DNA of 64,000 bases. It comes from Nioella ostreopsis (GTDB taxonomy: Bacteria > Pseudomonadota > Alphaproteobacteria > Rhodobacterales > Rhodobacteraceae). The stretch spans positions 186,001-250,000 of the forward strand of contig NZ_RCIQ01000005.1 in the NCBI RefSeq assembly GCF_004000255.1. The letters run 5' to 3'. Positions 36,053-47,241 of this stretch are shown here, piece after piece (position 1 is the stretch's first letter; every line of letters starts with the position of its first letter). The notes below the pieces were generated by a model, which saw only the letters and a list, made by a program, of their open reading frames with translations, was not told the origin of the DNA and searched no databases. The translations under genes and the position numbers were made by a program.

Positions 36053-36075
36053 CTTCTTCTTGGCGAAAATACTCC
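36053..36075 (+). repeat. Dispersed repeat, left copy flanking dnaN
   Basis: This 23-nt segment (CTTCTTCTTGG, 3 nt, AAATACTCC) recurs in inverted orientation at 37425-37447, with only the 3 central bases different. The copies flank dnaN. Similar tracts are frequent between genes in Roseobacter-group genomes. Confidence 0.75.
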
Positions 36076-36081
36076 GGGGGT

Positions 36082-36121
36082 GCGGGGGCAGCGCCCCCGC
36101 CCGGGTCGACGCCGTAAGGCG
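36082..36121. terminator. Double hairpin after dnaA
   Basis: A perfect 8-bp stem GCGGGGGC/GCCCCCGC (36082-36089 with 36093-36100, loop AGC) is followed by CGCC-GTAA-GGCG (36110-36121) with a GNRA tetraloop. The pair follows the 36053 repeat directly and may be part of the same repeat unit. It could terminate dnaA transcription. The rest of the gap to dnaN holds no gene. Confidence 0.55.
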
Positions 36122-36269
36122 GCGAAACCCGGCATCTCGTCTCATTTCTCGCGTTTTTTCCACCCGCCCCATTGACCTTGGCCCGGCATTGGGGACACTC
36201 GAAAAAACACTTGTGCTTGCGGGCAGACAGGCTACCCTCACCGCCCCGCATACCGTCGGAGCCAGGGAC

Positions 36270-37388
36270 ATGAAAATCAGTATCGAACGCGCGGCGCTGC
36301 TCAAGGCCGTATCGCAGGCCCAGTCCGTTGTGGAACGCCGCAACACCATCCCGATCCTGGCCAATGTGCTGATCGAGGCCGAGGGTGACACAGCCAGTTT
36401 CCGCGCGACTGACCTCGATATCGAGGTGGTGGACAAGACCGCCGCCGTGGTGGAACGCCCCGGCGCGACGACGGTCTCGGCGGTCACCCTGCACGAGATC
36501 GTGCGCAAACTGCCCGATGGCGCCCTGGTGCAGCTCGCAGACGACGGCACCTCTGGACGGTTGGAAGTGAACGCGGGCCGCTCCTCCTTCCAGCTGGCGA
36601 CGCTGCCGCGCGAAGATTTCCCGGTGATGACCTCCTCGGAATACAGCGCCAATTTCTCCGCCAAGGCACCCGACCTGCGCCGGCTGTTCGACAAGTCGAA
36701 ATTCGCGATCTCGACCGAGGAGACACGCTATTACCTCAACGGCGTCTACATGCATGTGGCGCAGGGCGAAGACGGCCCGGCGCTGCGCTGCGTGGCAACC
36801 GACGGCCACCGACTGGCGCGCGTGGACATGCCCCTGCCGCAGGGCGCGGAAAACATGCCCGGCGTGATCGTCCCCCGCAAGACCGTGGGCGAGCTACGCA
36901 AGCTTCTGGATGATGACGAGATGACCATCGCGGTCTCCGTGTCGGAAACCAAGGTGCGCTTCGCGACGCCGGATATCACCCTGACCTCCAAGGTCATCGA
37001 CGGCACCTTCCCCGACTACACCCGCGTCATTCCCATGGGCAATACGCGCCGCATGGAAGTGGACGCCAGCGAGTTCGCCAAGGCCGTGGACCGGGTGGCG
37101 ACGGTGTCTTCCGAACGGTCCCGCGCGGTGAAACTGTCGCTCGACGAAGACCGGCTGATCCTGTCCGTCAACGCCCCCGACAGCGGCGCGGCGGAGGAAG
37201 AGCTGGCCGTGGCCTATGGCGACGAGAAGCTGGAGATCGGGTTCAACGCGAAATACCTGCTGGAAATCGCCAGCCAGGTGGACCGCGAAAACGCGGTGTT
37301 CCTGTTCAATTCCTCCGGCGACCCGACCCTGATGCGCGAAGGCAATGACACAAGCGCGGTCTATGTCGTGATGCCGATGCGCGTGTGA
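36270..37388 (+). CDS. dnaN: DNA polymerase III beta sliding clamp
   Basis: The clamp tethers polymerase III and other repair factors to DNA. The ATG at 36270 gives MKISIERAALLKAVSQAQSV and 372 residues, the usual length; the frame extends back to 36003 but only through dnaA and the gap. Family blocks include RNTIPILANVLIEA, EETRYYLNGVYMH, ATDGHRLARV and the C-terminal YVVMPMRV. It lies between dnaA and recF and is flanked by inverted dispersed repeats. Confidence 0.97.
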   Translation: MKISIERAALLKAVSQAQSVVERRNTIPILANVLIEAEGDTASFRATDLDIEVVDKTAAVVERPGATTVSAVTLHEIVRKLPDGALVQLADDGTSGRLEVNAGRSSFQLATLPREDFPVMTSSEYSANFSAKAPDLRRLFDKSKFAISTEETRYYLNGVYMHVAQGEDGPALRCVATDGHRLARVDMPLPQGAENMPGVIVPRKTVGELRKLLDDDEMTIAVSVSETKVRFATPDITLTSKVIDGTFPDYTRVIPMGNTRRMEVDASEFAKAVDRVATVSSERSRAVKLSLDEDRLILSVNAPDSGAAEEELAVAYGDEKLEIGFNAKYLLEIASQVDRENAVFLFNSSGDPTLMREGNDTSAVYVVMPMRV

Positions 37389-37394
37389 GGCAAA

Positions 37395-37447
37395 ACGATT
37401 TTTGCAAAAATCGTGCCTCCGGCGGGAGTATTTGAACCAAGAAGAAG
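37395..37447. repeat. TTGCAA-centred palindrome plus dispersed repeat, right copy
   Basis: A perfect 20-bp palindrome ACGATTTTTGCAAAAATCGT (37395-37414) directly after dnaN is followed by GGAGTATTTG...AAGAAG (37425-37447), the inverted partner of the 36053 repeat. The palindrome shares its TTGCAA centre and A/T arms with two palindromes at 43427-43468. It may serve as the dnaN terminator. Confidence 0.8.
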
Positions 37448-37456
37448 GAGAGGGGC

Positions 37457-38575
37457 ATGGCGGGCACTTACGTGCGGGCGCTGAGCCTCTCGCATTTCCG
37501 CTCCCATAGACGGGCGGCGATGGCGCTGGATGGGCGGCCCGTGGCGCTCTTTGGACCCAATGGCGCGGGCAAGACCAATATCCTCGAGGCGGTGTCGCTG
37601 CTGTCGCCCGGGCGCGGGCTTCGGCGTGCGGCGGCAGAGGAAATGGCGCGCAGGCCCGAGGCGCTTGGCTGGAAGATCAAAGCCGAGCTGGTCACCGGCA
37701 GGCGATTTCATGAGCTGGAGATAGGCGCCGAGGCGGGGCAATCGCGCAGCCTCAAGATCGACGGCAAACCCGAGCCGCAACTGGCGCTGGCGGGGCTGGC
37801 GCGGATCGTCTGGCTGATCCCGGCGCAGGACCGGCTCTGGATCGAAGGGGCCGAGGGGCGGCGGCGGTTTCTGGACCGCATGACCATGAGCTTTTTCCCC
37901 GAGCACGGCGAGGCGGTGCTGACCCATGAAAAGGCCATGCGCGAGCGCAACAGGATGCTCAAGGACATGGTGCGCGACGCCATGTGGTTCGAGGCGGTCG
38001 AGGCGCAGATGGCCGAGGCTGCCGCGCGGATCGTCCGGCACCGGGCCGAAGCGGTTGCGCGGCTGGCTGCGGCGCAGGAGGGGGCTGAAACCGCCTTTCC
38101 GGTGGCAGAGCTTTCCCTGATCGAAGGCGAGGGCAGCGAGGGGCTGGTGACAGCGGATGATTTCGCCACCGCCCATATGCAGTCCCGCCCCCGCGACATG
38201 GCCGCCGGGCGCAGCCTGATCGGCCCGCATCGCAGCGATCTGGGGGCCGTCTATGCGGTAAAAGAGACCGAGGCGCGGCTGTGTTCGACGGGGGAGCAGA
38301 AAGCGCTGCTGATCTCGCTGATCCTGGCCAATGCCCGCGCACTGAAGGCGGACACCGGCACCGCGCCACTGGTGCTGCTCGACGAGGTCGCGGCGCATCT
38401 GGACGCAGGCCGGCGCGCTTCGCTCTTTGATGAGATCTGCGCGCTTGGTGGGCAGGCCTGGATGACCGGCACCGGGCCGGAACTGTTCACGGAACTGGGC
38501 GACCGGGCGCAGGCATTTGAGATCACGGAAGCGGACGGACAATCCGCCGTCCGGGAATGGGAGAGTAACCAATGA
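37457..38575 (+). CDS. recF: DNA replication and repair ATPase RecF
   Basis: SMC/ABC-type ATPase that helps load RecA at gapped DNA. The 372-residue protein has Walker A GPNGAGKT (residues 33-40), the RecF stretch LVWLIPAQDRLWIEG-like (ARIVWLIPAQDRLW) followed by RRRFLDRM, the signature CSTGEQKALLISL and Walker B LVLLDEVAAHLDAGRR. It is 68 bp after dnaN and overlaps the VOC gene by ATGA. Confidence 0.96.
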   Translation: MAGTYVRALSLSHFRSHRRAAMALDGRPVALFGPNGAGKTNILEAVSLLSPGRGLRRAAAEEMARRPEALGWKIKAELVTGRRFHELEIGAEAGQSRSLKIDGKPEPQLALAGLARIVWLIPAQDRLWIEGAEGRRRFLDRMTMSFFPEHGEAVLTHEKAMRERNRMLKDMVRDAMWFEAVEAQMAEAAARIVRHRAEAVARLAAAQEGAETAFPVAELSLIEGEGSEGLVTADDFATAHMQSRPRDMAAGRSLIGPHRSDLGAVYAVKETEARLCSTGEQKALLISLILANARALKADTGTAPLVLLDEVAAHLDAGRRASLFDEICALGGQAWMTGTGPELFTELGDRAQAFEITEADGQSAVREWESNQ

Positions 38576-39015
38576 CACCGCAACGCATCACCCTTGTCAC
38601 CCTTGGCGTTGCCGACATGGCACGGGCGCGGGCGTTTTATGAGGCGCTTGGCTGGGAAAGGCACCCCGAAAGCCAGGAGGCGGTGACCTTCTATCAGGCC
38701 AACGGGTTTGCCTTCGGGCTGTTCGGGCTGGAGGATCTGGCGAAGGATCAGGGGCGGCCCGGTACAGCGCTTGGCACCGGGGCCACGACGCTGGCCCAGA
38801 ACTTCGCGACCGAGGCTGAGGTTGATGCGGCCTATGCCCGTGCGCTGGCCGCAGGGGCTGCGCCGTTGAAGGCACCGGAAAAGGTCTTCTGGGGCGGCTA
38901 TTCGGGCTATTTCGCGGACCCCGACGGCCATGTGTGGGAACTGGCAATGAACCCGTACTGGCCGCTGAATGCAGACGGCTCTCTGACCTTGCCGGAGCCT
39001 GGCGATGCAGATTGA
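38572..39015 (+). CDS. VOC/glyoxalase family protein
   Basis: A 147-residue vicinal-oxygen-chelate-fold protein with the N-terminal pattern ITLVTLGVADMARARAFYEA and the C-terminal SGYFADPDGHVWELAMNP, which supplies the usual metal-ligand Glu. The substrate is unknown. It overlaps recF (ATGA) and the GNAT gene (11 bp), so recF-VOC-GNAT-LysE behave as one transcript. Confidence 0.88.
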   Translation: MTPQRITLVTLGVADMARARAFYEALGWERHPESQEAVTFYQANGFAFGLFGLEDLAKDQGRPGTALGTGATTLAQNFATEAEVDAAYARALAAGAAPLKAPEKVFWGGYSGYFADPDGHVWELAMNPYWPLNADGSLTLPEPGDAD

Positions 39016-39538
39016 AGCCATCCACGAGATCGACCTGACACGAAGGCAGGACGAGGAAATCGCGGCGCTTCTCTCGGATGCGTTCGGCCCTGACACCGGT
39101 TATGACAACCGGTCCTTCTACAAGCAGCGCTTTCACATGCGGCTGATCATGCGGGACGAAGGCCAGGTTGTCGGCCATGTCGCGCTGCTGCTGCGAGAGG
39201 TTCGGATGGGTGGGCAGCATGTTCCGATCATCGGCGTGGGAGAGGTTGGCACAGCCCATAGCCACCGGGGACAGGGGATTGCCACGTCCCTGATGACCGA
39301 GGCGATCGCCCAATCGCGCAAGACACTCGCCGCGTTCATGGTGCTGTTTGGGGTACGGCCGCTCTATGCGGGCCTTGGCTTTGTGAACAAGCCTAACAAG
39401 ATGCGCCTGATGGCCGTGCACGAGTTGCGCACGCTGCGCATTGACGAGCGGTGCGAACCCTCGCTGATGGTGCTTCCCCTGAAAGATGAGCCGTGGAATA
39501 ACGACGCGTTGCTGGACCTCTTGGGCCCGATGTTCTGA
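39005..39538 (+). CDS. GNAT family N-acetyltransferase
   Basis: A 177-residue acetyltransferase-fold protein. The acetyl-CoA loop is SHRGQGIATSLM, preceded by the beta-4 strand IIGVGEVGTAHSH. The segment YAGLGFVNKPNKM matches motif B (Tyr then G-F). The substrate is unknown. It overlaps the VOC gene and is followed by a LysE gene after 9 bp. Confidence 0.87.
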   Translation: MQIEAIHEIDLTRRQDEEIAALLSDAFGPDTGYDNRSFYKQRFHMRLIMRDEGQVVGHVALLLREVRMGGQHVPIIGVGEVGTAHSHRGQGIATSLMTEAIAQSRKTLAAFMVLFGVRPLYAGLGFVNKPNKMRLMAVHELRTLRIDERCEPSLMVLPLKDEPWNNDALLDLLGPMF

Positions 39539-39547
39539 GGACGCCCC

Positions 39548-40168
39548 ATGACACTCACTATCGCACAGGCGGCGCTCTATGCCGGGGCGCTTTTCGTGCT
39601 GTTCCTGACACCCGGCCCGGTCTGGCTGGCGCTGGCGGCACGGACGCTGGCGCATGGGGTCGGCGCGGCGCTGCCGCTGATCCTGGGTGTTGCCCTTGGG
39701 GATGTGGCGTGGAGCCTTGTGGCCATCTTGGGCCTGAGCTGGGTCGTGCAGACCTACACGGGCATCATGGTGCTGCTGCGCTGGCTGGCCGTGGTGGTTT
39801 TCGCACTGATGGGGCTGTTGATCATCCGCCATGCGGATCGGGGCATCGAGGCCAACAGCCGCCTGAACCGCAAGGGTGCCTGGGCGGGCTTTGTCGCCGG
39901 GCTGGCCGCGATCCTCGCCAATCCCAAGGCTGTTCTGTTCTACATGGGGATGCTGCCCGGCTTCTTCGATCTGACCGCCCTGACAGGACCAGATATCGCA
40001 GTGATCGCCGCGATCTCCATGACCGTCCCGGTGATGGGCAACCTGATGTTCGCCAGTTTCGTAGACCGGGCGCGGCGGCTGATCACCTCTCCCGGTGCGT
40101 TGAAGCGCACCAACCAGATCGCGGGCAGCCTGCTGATCGGGGTAGCGCTTGTCATCGCGCTGACCTGA
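39548..40168 (+). CDS. LysE/RhtB family amino-acid exporter
   Basis: A 206-residue inner-membrane protein with six hydrophobic segments and the LysE pattern FVLFLTPGPVWLALAARTLA near the N-terminus, then GVALGDVAWSLVAILG. This family exports amino acids or related metabolites. It is the last gene of the recF-linked group. Confidence 0.9.
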   Translation: MTLTIAQAALYAGALFVLFLTPGPVWLALAARTLAHGVGAALPLILGVALGDVAWSLVAILGLSWVVQTYTGIMVLLRWLAVVVFALMGLLIIRHADRGIEANSRLNRKGAWAGFVAGLAAILANPKAVLFYMGMLPGFFDLTALTGPDIAVIAAISMTVPVMGNLMFASFVDRARRLITSPGALKRTNQIAGSLLIGVALVIALT

Positions 40169-40212
40169 CGGCGCAGGCCGATAACAAGATCGGCGCGGGA
40201 CACCGCAAATAG

Positions 40213-43405
<3,193 letters not shown>

Positions 43406-43426
43406 ACATCCGGAGAAAGGGGCGTG

Positions 43427-43468
43427 CAAAACTCTTGCAAGAGTTTTGAAATTCCTTGCAAGGAATTT
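43427..43468. repeat. Two tandem TTGCAA-centred palindromes
   Basis: Two perfect palindromes stand back to back: a 22-bp one (43427-43448, arms CAAAACTC) and a 20-bp one (43449-43468, arms AAATTCC). Both share the core CTTGCAAG. They lie between the methyltransferase and rhodanese genes and resemble the 37395 palindrome. Confidence 0.9.
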
Positions 43469-43527
43469 GGCCCCCGCCCAACTCCAGCGTAAGATACTCA
43501 CGACACCGTTGCTGGAGGAGTGATCAG

Positions 43528-43953
43528 ATGCGGAATTGGCAAGGCACCCTGGCGCTAGGCGTGGCGATCACAATGGCCTCTCCGGCCCTCGCCCAACAGG
43601 ACGCGGCGATTGAAGCCATGCAGGATTACCTGATGTTCGCCGAGGAAACCGCCGGCATCATCCTGCCGCAACAGATCGACCGGACAGTGTTCGACAATGC
43701 GCTCTTCGTCGACACCCGCAGTGCCGCGCAACATGCCGAGGCCACCATCCCCGGCGCGATCCATATCGAATGGCGCGAGGTGCTGGACCGGATTGACGAG
43801 ATTCCGGACAACCGAATGACCATTCTGTTCTGCAACACCGGCGCGCGGTCGTCACAGGCGACCTTTGCTCTGCGCGTGGCAGGGCGGACCAATGTGGTGG
43901 TGATGCAATCGGGCTTCGACGGCTGGCAGCGGGATGCGGCCTATCACCCCTAG
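43528..43953 (+). CDS. Periplasmic rhodanese-like protein
   Basis: A 141-residue protein with a signal peptide (MRNWQGTLALGVAITMASPA, cleavage after ALA near residue 22) and one rhodanese domain. The active-site loop is Cys102 in FCNTGARSSQA, so persulfide chemistry is possible. Other marks are LFVDTRSAAQHAEATIPGAI. The ATG at 43528 follows GGAGGAG; the frame extends to 43456 without a signal peptide. Convergent with the crotonase gene, sharing 4 bp. Confidence 0.88.
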   Translation: MRNWQGTLALGVAITMASPALAQQDAAIEAMQDYLMFAEETAGIILPQQIDRTVFDNALFVDTRSAAQHAEATIPGAIHIEWREVLDRIDEIPDNRMTILFCNTGARSSQATFALRVAGRTNVVVMQSGFDGWQRDAAYHP

Positions 43954-44801
43954 CTTTCGGGATTGATCGGGCGGTTGAGCGTCCAGTCGAAGGTGCCCAT
44001 ATCGCGCTCCCGCACCGCCTGCTTCCAGCCGACCGCCTCTGAGCGGGCCTTGAAATTCAACCCTTCGGGCGAATGACGAGTGATCCCGTCGAAAACGGTG
44101 GCCAGCCGCTGCGTGCGGGTAATCTGTTCCTCAACCGCCGCGTTGATCACCATTTTCTGCATGGCGAGTTGATTGATCGGCACCGACGCCATCCGCGCGG
44201 CCAATGCCTCAACCTCTTCGTCCAGACGGTCGTCGGGGACGGATTTCAGCACCAGCCCCATTTCAGCGGCCTCCAGGCCACTGATCTTGTCGCCGGTAAA
44301 CAGCATCCGCTTGGCTTTCTCCGGTCCCAGACGATGCACCCACATGGCAGTGGTCGGGCAACCCCAGACCCGCGTCGGCATGTAGCCGATCTGCGCCGTT
44401 TCGCCCATGATGGTCAGATCGGCACATAGGGCGATGTCGGACCCACCCGCGACGGCAAAGCCATGCACCTTGCAGATTACCGGTTTCATCGCCCGGAACA
44501 GCGACATGAAATTCTGCGTGTTGGCCCACATGAACTGGAAATCCTGCATCGGATCCCAGGGCATGTCCTGCGTGATCTTGTTGTCGGGATCTTGCGCATA
44601 ATGGGCAAGATCGTATCCCGCGCAGAACGCCTTGCCCGCACCGGACAGAACCATGACATGCACCTCGCTGTCATGGTCAGCCTCAGCCACCGCCTGCGCC
44701 AGCTCGCCCGGCAGGTCGTCGTCAATGGCGTTCATCACTTCAGGCCGGTTCAGAGTGATCCGCCCGATCCGCCCGTCTTTTTCATAAAGCACTTTCGCCA
44801 T
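43950..44801 (-). CDS. Crotonase-superfamily protein with altered active site
   Basis: A 283-residue crotonase-fold protein: oxyanion elements GAGKAFCAGYDL and HGFAVAGGSDIALCAD are kept, but the two glutamates of enoyl-CoA hydratases are replaced (Asp122 and Thr143; the second region reads GYMPTRVWGCPTT). It is thus unlikely to be a standard hydratase; isomerase, hydrolase or decarboxylase chemistry is possible. The start at 44801 has GAGGG 6 nt upstream. It is downstream of the MttB-like gene (69 bp) and may belong to that operon. Confidence 0.85.
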   Translation of the reverse strand: MAKVLYEKDGRIGRITLNRPEVMNAIDDDLPGELAQAVAEADHDSEVHVMVLSGAGKAFCAGYDLAHYAQDPDNKITQDMPWDPMQDFQFMWANTQNFMSLFRAMKPVICKVHGFAVAGGSDIALCADLTIMGETAQIGYMPTRVWGCPTTAMWVHRLGPEKAKRMLFTGDKISGLEAAEMGLVLKSVPDDRLDEEVEALAARMASVPINQLAMQKMVINAAVEEQITRTQRLATVFDGITRHSPEGLNFKARSEAVGWKQAVRERDMGTFDWTLNRPINPES

Positions 44802-44870
44802 GTCTGACCCTCGCTTGCCGTCCTGCCCCGGCAGCGTCGCGCAGGGGCAGGCAAAGGGCAAGGTGGCAGG

Positions 44871-46415
44871 TCAGATCACGATGTTGAACTTCTGACGCAC
44901 CGCGACGTCGATCTCCGGCGACACCAGATTTGGTGCATTGGCAAGGATCGCCTTTTTCTTGGCTGTCGCATTCTCCAGCAGCATCGGCTTGCCGGCCTCT
45001 GCCCATTCCTTGGGGCTCATTCGGTTGCCAAGCCTGGGGTAGACGAAGTCCGATTCCATCCGCGCCAGGGTCCGGTCGGTGCCCAGATAATGGCCCGGCC
45101 CACCAAGACAGACCTCGGCCATCTGGTCCAGCGCCAGCGTCTCGTCATCCACCTCGATCCCGCGCACGCAGCGCAGCGCCTGGCCGATCAGGTCTTCCCC
45201 GAGGATCAGCGATTCATGGCAGAACCCGAGCAGAGAGGCATGCATCCCCGCCGCCTCATAGACCATGTTGACGCCCGACAGACCTGCCATGACGTTGGAA
45301 CACATCTGTTCCCATCCTGCCTGCATGTCGGGCAGCTTGCTGTCGGAGGCTCCCGCAGCCGCGCCGCCGGGCAAACCATAGAACTGGTGCATCTGGGCAC
45401 AACCCGCCGTCAGCAACGCCTGTTCCCCCGACCCGATCGACATGGCCCCGGTGCGCAGGTCCAGCCCGAAGGGCCAGGTGCCCATGATCGCCGGATGCCC
45501 CGGAGCGATTGCGTTCACATAGACCAGTCCAGCAAGGCATTCGGCCACGCCCTGCGTGATCGCCCCCGCAATGGTCGAGGGCGCCGTGGCCCCGGCCATG
45601 CCCGCAGACAGCAGCAGAATCGGCATTCCGCCGCGAATGCAGGCCTCCATCGTTTCGCAGCTTTCGGTTGCGAAGGTCATCGGCGGCACGACAAAACAGT
45701 TGGAATTGGAGATGAAGGGCCGCTCGCGATAGGCTGCCTCGCCGCCCGCCAGCATGTAGATCAGCTCGAAACATTTCTCGACATGGGACGGGTCGGAAAA
45801 GGACGTCCCGATATGCTTGGTCGTTCCCGCAACCGCGCCGTAGATGGTGTTCAGATCCATATCGAGGTTGTCAGGAATATCCCGGCAAACCATGGGGCGC
45901 TGGAAGAAATGGATATTGTCCAGCGCCTGCGTGATCCGGGCCGCGTCATGCAGATCCTGCGCGGTGGACTCGCGGTAGCTATTGGTTTCCACATCGACCA
46001 GATGCACCGCCGCCCCGGCGGTTCCGAAATGCGTGTTGGTGCCTGACAGGTTCAGGTCGAACTTCGGATCGCGCGCATGAAGGGTGATGTCGCGCGCAGC
46101 CATGGCCAGGGCATCCTCGACCAAAGCCGCCGGGAACCGCAACCGGCCATCATCGCCGAGCATTGCCCCGGCGCCGGTCAGGATCTCTATGCCGGACGCG
46201 GGTGCCCCGGACAGACCGATGGTTTCCAGTGCCTGAAGCGCGGCCCTGTGAATGCGTTCGATGCTGGCATCGCTCAGCGGCTTGTAGGTGCCCCCGGGCA
46301 TGCCCGGCCGAATGGACCGGTCGCTTTCCGCAACCGGGGATGAGCGGAGAGCCTTACGGGCCGCACGACCGCCAGAGCGGCGCGCGCGGGATTTGGATTC
46401 AGTTGCCTCTTGCAT
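44871..46415 (-). CDS. MttB-family (trimethylamine methyltransferase-like) protein, non-pyrrolysine
   Basis: A corrinoid-type methyltransferase homologue of 514 residues with an Arg/Ser-rich N-terminal tail (1-~40). Conserved blocks include IHRAALQALETIGLSGAPAS, HFGTAGAAVHLVD, TKHIGTSFSDP and MGTWPFGLDLRTGAMSIGSG. No in-frame TAG is present, so it is a non-pyrrolysine member like MtgB-type glycine-betaine methyltransferases. A cognate corrinoid protein is not encoded nearby. Its neighbours are demethylating flavoproteins. Substrate (betaine, carnitine, stachydrine or other) cannot be read. Confidence 0.9.
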   Translation of the reverse strand: MQEATESKSRARRSGGRAARKALRSSPVAESDRSIRPGMPGGTYKPLSDASIERIHRAALQALETIGLSGAPASGIEILTGAGAMLGDDGRLRFPAALVEDALAMAARDITLHARDPKFDLNLSGTNTHFGTAGAAVHLVDVETNSYRESTAQDLHDAARITQALDNIHFFQRPMVCRDIPDNLDMDLNTIYGAVAGTTKHIGTSFSDPSHVEKCFELIYMLAGGEAAYRERPFISNSNCFVVPPMTFATESCETMEACIRGGMPILLLSAGMAGATAPSTIAGAITQGVAECLAGLVYVNAIAPGHPAIMGTWPFGLDLRTGAMSIGSGEQALLTAGCAQMHQFYGLPGGAAAGASDSKLPDMQAGWEQMCSNVMAGLSGVNMVYEAAGMHASLLGFCHESLILGEDLIGQALRCVRGIEVDDETLALDQMAEVCLGGPGHYLGTDRTLARMESDFVYPRLGNRMSPKEWAEAGKPMLLENATAKKKAILANAPNLVSPEIDVAVRQKFNIVI

Positions 46416-47241
46416 CTGCCACTCCTTTGTTCAGCAGAACGTCGATATCACCACCCGAGGCCGACTGTTTCAGCGGCTCGAAATGTCCTTCTGTCAGCAT
46501 CGCGCCCATGCAATCGCGGATCGCGGCATGGGTCACGCGGGCGATCTGGCTGCCGGTCGAAATCCGGCGCACACCCATGGCGGCCAGTTCGGCCACTGTC
46601 ATGTCCTGCAAGGGGCCAGCGGCCAGCGCATTGACCGGCGCAGAGACAGCGGCCAGCACCTGCGCCAGCTCTGCCTTGCCCGGTGGACCCGGCAGGTAGA
46701 GGCAATCGGCCCCCGCAACTTCAAACGCCTGCAAGCGGCGGATGCCTTCGGCCAGATCATAGGCCCCGTTCATCACGCCATCGGCGCGGGCCACCAGCAC
46801 GAAGGGCCGCCCAAGGGCGCGGGCCGCGGCAACGGCTGCCCGAATACGCTCCACCGCCAGATCGAACTCATAGGCCGGGTTGCCCGTCACCATCTGCGTA
46901 TCTTCGATCCCGCAGCCCGAAAGCCCCACCTCCGCCGCCAGCCGGATGGTCTCGGCCACGCCGTCGGGGTCATCGGCAAAGCCGTTCTCGAAATCGCCCG
47001 ACACCGGCAGGCCGGTCGCCGCAACGATATCTTCCGCATGGGCCAGCGCCTCGTCCCTTGTGATCGTGCCCATGTCGGGCCGCCCAAGGGTGAACGCCTG
47101 CGCCGCCGAGGACGTGGCCAATGCCTGCGCGCCCATGGCCGCCATCATCCGGGCCGAACCCACATCCCATGGGTTCGGGATCACGAAACAGCCCGCGCCA
47201 TGCAGTTCTGCAAACCGGTCGTGGCGGGCGGCCAGCGTCAT
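46399..47241 (-). CDS. Isocitrate lyase/PEP mutase superfamily protein
   Basis: A 280-residue TIM-barrel enzyme of the ICL/PEPM superfamily. Visible marks are FVIPNPWDVGSARMMAAMGA, LPVSGDFENGFADDPDGV (metal-binding acidic loop), GCGIEDTQ and VARADGV. The catalytic KKCGH loop of lyases is absent, placing it with oxaloacetate decarboxylase/phosphonomutase-like members. It overlaps the FAD enzyme stop upstream (ATGA) and the MttB-like gene by 17 bp, so all are cotranslated. Confidence 0.88.
   Translation of the reverse strand: MTLAARHDRFAELHGAGCFVIPNPWDVGSARMMAAMGAQALATSSAAQAFTLGRPDMGTITRDEALAHAEDIVAATGLPVSGDFENGFADDPDGVAETIRLAAEVGLSGCGIEDTQMVTGNPAYEFDLAVERIRAAVAAARALGRPFVLVARADGVMNGAYDLAEGIRRLQAFEVAGADCLYLPGPPGKAELAQVLAAVSAPVNALAAGPLQDMTVAELAAMGVRRISTGSQIARVTHAAIRDCMGAMLTEGHFEPLKQSASGGDIDVLLNKGVADARGN

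Noticed and set aside
44871-46415. Pyrrolysine-containing MttB
   Set aside because: The frame is complete without an in-frame TAG codon, so it belongs to the non-pyrrolysine branch.
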